From: Pseudomonadota bacterium
GTDB lineage: Bacteria; Bdellovibrionota; UBA2428
Length of the DNA stretch: 34,460 nucleotides
Direction of reading: 5' to 3'
NCBI GenBank assembly: GCA_018001635.1
Contig: JAGNHS010000002.1
Location: 67,601-102,060 of the forward strand
The notes under the pieces: model-generated
The model's input: only the letters and a program-made list of their open reading frames with translations
Database searches by the model: none
Told to the model about the DNA's origin: nothing
Made by a program: the position numbers and the translations under genes
Shown: in pieces, positions 30,777 to 34,460 of the stretch
How positions within the stretch are numbered: position 1 is the first letter of the stretch
Layout of the letters: each line of letters opens with the position of its first letter

Positions 30777-31658
30777 TTAGTTGTTGTCGAGTCGAGAGCT
30801 TCCTTCTTTATACCAGCACGCAGGTCTAAATCCACGAGCGTGAGTATCGTTCATGCAAAAGCTCGTTCTTTCATTTGTTTGAGCTGGATTTTCGAGATGT
30901 GAAATTTCACAAAGTGCCCCAGCGTAATAAGTGTCTAATCGACATTGTGCTTCTGGGTGATTGTCGTTAGTGCGACTCACTTTGCTTAAATCAGGAGTGT
31001 CGAAAGCAGGAACGGCACCATTACCACCAAGGTTGTGAAGAAGTTTCGCAAGAGCTAAACCTGACATGGCACTTCTTTGGCAAATGGCTTGATCTTCATT
31101 GCTTGGAAAAGAAAGTGCGCAATCTTTTTTTACAATTTCTGGTATAGCCATGTTTGCAACAATGGCTTGGTTGTTGTCGCGCTCAAAATACTTTCTCATA
31201 CATTTAGTATTAGCAAAGAAATCAGACTGTCCTTCGTTGCTGGCCCAGCGTTCAAATGAAATTTTAGGAGCGCCACCTATATGGTGACCCATTTCGTGGC
31301 AAAGAACGTTTGCTAAAGCGTCTGGAGTCGTTTCTGGATGTCGCGCTAATCCGCCGTGGATTTCAATGTTGAAGTTTCCATCATCTTGTTCTGCGTAAGC
31401 GTTAATAACGTCAGAGCTCCATTCGCGACGAACTACAAGTTTTGTACCAAAACTACCGCCGACAATTGGACCATAAATTTCTTCGAAATGATCGACCACA
31501 GCATTGAATGTGGCTTGGTCCATAGCAGCTGTTAGGCTGTGAACACTGATGCGCATAGAATTTTCTGGTGCAAAAAGTTTTCGCCCAAACACATTCTTAG
31601 CCGCGTGCCCTTGTAGGCTGAGCACGACAAGGCCTAGTCCTAAAATTAACTTTTTCAT
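30777..31658 (-). CDS. Secreted HExxH zinc metalloprotein
   Basis: A signal peptide (MKKLILGLGLVVLSLQGHAA) leads to a 270-residue mature domain. The zinc-peptidase motif is HEMGH at residues 121-125 (CHEMGHHIGG), followed by Glu142 and Asp146 in NEGQSDFF, an HExxH plus ExxxD pattern like M48-type gluzincins, though overall similarity to M48 is not evident. Eight or so Cys residues, several in the C-terminal half (SFCMND, PACWYK), suggest disulfides. It may be a periplasmic or exported protease; substrate unknown. A strong AGGGGGA sequence precedes ATG 31658 by eight bases. It ends near the shared terminator at 30715-30748. Confidence 0.75.
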   Translation of the reverse strand: MKKLILGLGLVVLSLQGHAAKNVFGRKLFAPENSMRISVHSLTAAMDQATFNAVVDHFEEIYGPIVGGSFGTKLVVRREWSSDVINAYAEQDDGNFNIEIHGGLARHPETTPDALANVLCHEMGHHIGGAPKISFERWASNEGQSDFFANTKCMRKYFERDNNQAIVANMAIPEIVKKDCALSFPSNEDQAICQRSAMSGLALAKLLHNLGGNGAVPAFDTPDLSKVSRTNDNHPEAQCRLDTYYAGALCEISHLENPAQTNERTSFCMNDTHARGFRPACWYKEGSSRLDNN

Positions 31659-31798
31659 TAATTGAATCCCCCTTAAGTTATTTATGGTGAGCTAATTTCT
31701 TAAAAAGAGGGATCTTTTTTTTCAAAATAAACAAAGTTCTCTTAACCATCGTTAAAGAATGAAAGGCCTTGTACAAACGTCAAAAAAGCAACAGAAGT
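31659..31798. other. Intergenic region upstream of the metalloprotein gene
   Basis: This AT-rich gap of 140 bases follows the kinase gene and leads the metalloprotein gene, both on the minus strand. It holds the AGGGGGA ribosome binding site at its left end and weak A/T hairpins (for example AAAAAGA-GGGA-TCTTTTT at 31702-31719). None is strong enough to call a terminator or promoter. Confidence 0.4.
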
Positions 31799-32899
31799 TT
31801 AATGAGTTTTAGATGAGTTCATTGCGGGTACATCTATTTCTATGACAGTTTTTTGACGAGATTTCCAAAAGAAAAATACGCTCGCGAGTGCAGCCAAAAT
31901 GAATAAAATTGTAAAAATAAAAGTTTTAGAATTTTTTCTCGACGATCCAATAATATATCCATCAAAAGTTTTTTCGCTGATTTCAAAATGGTGAGAGCTG
32001 CTTCCCATGAGTCCACTTTGCATGAGGAATTGCTTGATTTTTGATTCAGGGGAAACAGAATAATTTTGAATGATAAAACCTTGAATGGAATCTGCGAGTT
32101 TGTGAGCCGACTCTGCTCTTTTGGCTAAATCAATTTCTAAACAACTTTCTGCACATCGAAGTACGAAGGGATTTAAATCACTTCTAAAGGTATCAATTTT
32201 TGTATACTCACCACCTTGTATGACTTGGAATATGGTTCGATCGCCGTGTTCTACGAAAGGTTTTTTTCCGGTTAACATTTCATAAAAAGTAATGCCGAAA
32301 GAAAATAGATCAGATCGACCATCTATTTTAGATCCGATGATTTGTTCTGGGGATAAATAGTGCGGCGATCCCACTAACATTCCTGGTACGGTGAGATTAG
32401 ATTCTGAAGGATCATACGCAATTCCAAAATCCATGATTTTAATTTCACCACGTGTGTTGATGCGAATGTTCTCGGGTTTTATGTCTCTATGAACCATTCC
32501 GTGACTATGGACATACGCCAATCCAATGAGAACTTGAACAGCAATCATCAAAGCGACATCAGCAGGAAGGGGAGCGCATTTTGCAATCAGATGAGAGAGA
32601 TCAAATCCATCGATGTATTCCATGATGATGTAAGCTTCGCGATCGATTTCTTTGTAATCATAAACATGAGATAGATTATGGTGAAGAAGATTGGCGGAGG
32701 CTCGAGCTTCTCTTTTGAAGCGCGCGCGTAGATCGGGGTGTTCGCGATATTCACTACGGATTTTTTTTATGGCTACCGCTCGATCTAAACTTTTTTGGCG
32801 AGCACGATAAAGTTCGGCCATGCCTCCTGTGGCCATTTTCTCTATTTGGTCGTAGGTCGATTCAAGGCCAGTGAGTTGTACAAAAAGTTTTGGATCCAT
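31799..32899 (-). CDS. Serine/threonine protein kinase with C-terminal membrane anchor
   Basis: The 366-residue protein has a complete Hanks-type kinase domain: glycine loop MATGGMAELYRA, ATP Lys45 in VAIKKI, Glu in the helix, catalytic HRDIKPEN at 137-144, DFG at 157-159, and the APE-equivalent SPEQIIGSKIDGRSDLFSFG. It ends with a transmembrane helix near residues 325-347 (FIFTILFILAALASVFFFW) and a short tail, probably periplasmic, without PASTA repeats. It resembles the Pkn kinases of myxobacteria and Bdellovibrio. Target unknown. It begins 35 bases after xseA and is likely expressed from the same mRNA. Confidence 0.92.
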   Translation of the reverse strand: MDPKLFVQLTGLESTYDQIEKMATGGMAELYRARQKSLDRAVAIKKIRSEYREHPDLRARFKREARASANLLHHNLSHVYDYKEIDREAYIIMEYIDGFDLSHLIAKCAPLPADVALMIAVQVLIGLAYVHSHGMVHRDIKPENIRINTRGEIKIMDFGIAYDPSESNLTVPGMLVGSPHYLSPEQIIGSKIDGRSDLFSFGITFYEMLTGKKPFVEHGDRTIFQVIQGGEYTKIDTFRSDLNPFVLRCAESCLEIDLAKRAESAHKLADSIQGFIIQNYSVSPESKIKQFLMQSGLMGSSSHHFEISEKTFDGYIIGSSRKNSKTFIFTILFILAALASVFFFWKSRQKTVIEIDVPAMNSSKTH

Positions 32900-32934
32900 A
32901 AGCTCTTATGACATTGTACTATAGACTTGAGTTT

Positions 32935-34305
32935 TTAAAGGATTTGCGCCGGCAATTGTCCGTCTTTCAGACGCAAGCTGACAATATCTTTGCTTTTCAA
33001 ATCCTTAGTGGAACGAACAATTTGACCATCTTTGTTTTCGATAACGCTATAGCCTCTATCAAAGACTTTAAGAGGAGAAAGCGCATCGAGAACAGAGGCG
33101 AGTCTTTGGATCTTTTGTTTGTGGATTTCAACTCGATGTCGAATGGATTGTTCGAGACTGCTTTTGACTCGATTCAAGTGTTCCTTTTGAGAGAGTAATT
33201 TTTTTTGCGGTGAAGCTTGAACGAATCGATTAAAGAGAAGATCGATTTTTTGGCGCATGTCGCGCATTTGTTGCTCAATTCGATAAATAAAACGTTCTTT
33301 GACTTCATCTAAGCGAAGTATCCATACGGCAATATCGGGTACGGATTCTTGGGCGGCGTGAGTGGGCGTGGCGGCTCGGCGGTCGGCCACAAGATCGGCG
33401 ATGGTAAAATCTATTTCGTGACCGATGCCACTGATAACAGGAAGTTTGGATTGAGCAATTGAGCGGGCTACGATTTCTTCGTTAAAGCAAAAGAGGTCTT
33501 CATAGGAGCCTCCGCCGCGGGCTAGTATGAGTAGATCAAGTTTTTTATCTTGAGTTTCTGAGTATCTATTGGCGCGTTCAATGGCGGCCGATATTTCTCC
33601 AGGAGCTTTTTCACCCTGCACGGAACAATTAAAAATAAAAATTTCGGCTAAGGGAAAACGATGCCTAAAAATTTTAAGCATATCTTGAAGTGCGGCCGTG
33701 GACCTTCCGGTAACGAGTGCGATTCTCCAATTGATGGGTGCAATAGGGCGTTTGCGAGCTTGGTCAAACAAACCTTCGCCTGCGAGTTTAGCTTTGAGTT
33801 GCTCAAATTTTAATTGGAGGGCCCCAATGCCAACGGGTTCCATACGTTCGACAACTATTTGAAGCGATCCACCGCCGGCATAATAATCAAGCTTTCCGGT
33901 GATTATGACCTCAAGGCCCCCCTTGATTTCAAAGGGGACTTTATTTACCGCTCCGCGCCACATTACGGCTCTAATTTGAGCCTTATCGTCTTTAAGGCCA
34001 AAGTAGAGGTGGCCACTTCTGTGGATTCCCTTGAAATCGGCTATCTCTGCGCGAAGTGTGATTGTTTGAAAGCGATCGTTAAGGGTGTCGCGAAGTTCCT
34101 GGCTGAGCTCACTGACTGTATAAATGCGGTTTTGCTGCTCTTCAGTGGTAATTTTAGGGCTTTCTGGAGGAATTTCTTCAATAACGATGGGAGCCTCTAG
34201 GGGCTTTTTAGTATTTTCTTCTTTTTTTGCTAATGGCTCAGGACTGGCTTCAATAATGCCTTCGAATAATGGGCCAAAACTGTCTTTAGATTTAGATTTC
34301 CGCAC
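32935..34305 (-). CDS. xseA: Exodeoxyribonuclease VII large subunit
   Basis: The 456-residue large subunit of exonuclease VII, which degrades single-stranded DNA to oligonucleotides. RIYTVSELSQELRDTL and AEIADFKGIHRSGHLYFGLK form the OB-fold, IALVTGRSTAALQDML, LILARGGGSYEDLFCFNEE and PVISGIGHEIDFTIADLVAD the catalytic domain, then a coiled-coil and a short C-terminal domain. The family normally begins near the YTVSEL motif; here about 60 extra residues, rich in Glu, Pro and Lys, precede it. The start is GTG 34305 with a weak AAGAAG upstream, and no internal start explains the extension away. No xseB is adjacent. It leads the kinase gene. Confidence 0.95.
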   Translation of the reverse strand: MRKSKSKDSFGPLFEGIIEASPEPLAKKEENTKKPLEAPIVIEEIPPESPKITTEEQQNRIYTVSELSQELRDTLNDRFQTITLRAEIADFKGIHRSGHLYFGLKDDKAQIRAVMWRGAVNKVPFEIKGGLEVIITGKLDYYAGGGSLQIVVERMEPVGIGALQLKFEQLKAKLAGEGLFDQARKRPIAPINWRIALVTGRSTAALQDMLKIFRHRFPLAEIFIFNCSVQGEKAPGEISAAIERANRYSETQDKKLDLLILARGGGSYEDLFCFNEEIVARSIAQSKLPVISGIGHEIDFTIADLVADRRAATPTHAAQESVPDIAVWILRLDEVKERFIYRIEQQMRDMRQKIDLLFNRFVQASPQKKLLSQKEHLNRVKSSLEQSIRHRVEIHKQKIQRLASVLDALSPLKVFDRGYSVIENKDGQIVRSTKDLKSKDIVSLRLKDGQLPAQIL

Positions 34306-34325
34306 GTCTTCTTTTTTAACTATAC

Positions 34326-34354
34326 TTGACCCTCGGGCTCAAGAACGCTACACA
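34326..34354 (+). promoter_or_regulatory. Candidate promoter of the tRNA-Asp gene
   Basis: TTGACC (34326-34331), a 17-base spacer and TACACA (34349-34354) fit a sigma-70 promoter. Transcription would begin near 34361, about 19 bases before the tRNA. The -35 is strong, the -10 matches at only three positions. Confidence 0.4.
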
Positions 34355-34379
34355 AATTAAGAACTTAAACAACCTGTGT

Positions 34380-34456
34380 GGAGCGGTAGTTAAGTTGGTT
34401 ATAACGCCTGCCTGTCACGCAGGAGGCCGCGGGTTCGAGTCCCGTCCGCTCCGCCA
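34380..34456 (+). tRNA. tRNA-Asp (anticodon GUC)
   Basis: A complete cloverleaf of 77 bases: acceptor stem GGAGCGG with CCGCTCC, D arm GTTA/TAAC around AGTTGGTTA, anticodon stem CCTGC/GCAGG enclosing CTGTCAC with anticodon GTC at 34414-34416, and T arm GCGGG-TTCGAGT-CCCGT. The discriminator is G and the CCA end (34454-34456) is encoded. The gene is divergent from xseA. The gene for tRNA-guanine transglycosylase in this window acts on this tRNA class, which has a G34. Confidence 0.97.
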
Positions 34457-34460
34457 TTTT

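Noticed and set aside
31702..31719. AAAAAGA-GGGA-TCTTTTT hairpin in the kinase/metalloprotein gap
   Set aside because: The stem is nearly pure A/T and equally readable on both strands, and it is not near a stop codon. Recorded only as part of the intergenic description.
1..34460. Search for CRISPR arrays, insertion sequences, integrases, prophage genes and defence genes
   Set aside because: No regularly spaced repeats, transposase motifs or terminal inverted repeats were seen; gene content and base usage are even across the window. The tRNA-Asp at the end could be an integration site, but the window stops four bases after it.

Overview
The window looks like core chromosome of an AT-rich Gram-negative bacterium, most likely a member of the Bdellovibrionota or a related former deltaproteobacterial lineage. 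The pointers are a TIGR02147-family gene (a family expanded in Bdellovibrio and Fibrobacter), an MlaEFD/LptE/LptD-type outer-membrane economy, a Pkn-type Ser/Thr kinase, many small secreted hypothetical proteins, and lineage-specific Lys/Ala tails on ribosomal proteins. The assignment is inferred from gene content, not from a search. Coding density is very high and no mobile element, CRISPR array or foreign island is visible.

Layout. 1-4956: end of the spc/alpha ribosomal region (secY end, adk, rpmJ, rpsM, rpsK, rpoA, rplQ), then a membrane-anchored thioredoxin-fold/coiled-coil protein and a displaced rpsN. map, infA and rpsD are absent from their usual places. 5010-7064: membrane pyrophosphatase with K+-dependent signature. 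7094-10191 (minus strand): secreted protein with an octapeptide repeat, TIGR02147 protein, CBS-less GMP reductase-like enzyme, BolA. 10233-16711 (plus): acylphosphatase, then alr-mlaE-mlaF-mlaD, all linked by 4-base ATGA overlaps, and a TPR membrane protein. 16664-19937: DciA-like protein (minus), lptE-holA (plus), rpsT and mazG (minus). 20027-30713 (plus): secreted SGNH hydrolase, tgt, yajC-secD-secF-recJ, then a tightly packed run of a GGDEF protein with a degenerate receiver, a secreted protein, a two-TM potassium channel and a membrane/Cys-rich protein, closed by a clear terminator. 30777-34305 (minus): secreted HExxH metalloprotein, Ser/Thr kinase, xseA. 34380-34456: tRNA-Asp(GUC).

Functional themes are translation, protein export (SecY, YajC-SecDF), envelope lipid and LPS transport (MlaEFD, LptE), DNA replication and repair (HolA, DciA, RecJ, XseA), and signalling (GGDEF, kinase). 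Nothing here is clearly a new defence or mobile system. The most unusual items are the pseudo-receiver GGDEF/channel cluster, the MCE protein with a beta-rich C-terminal domain, the thioredoxin/coiled-coil fusion inside the ribosomal cluster, and the synonymously diverged octapeptide repeat.
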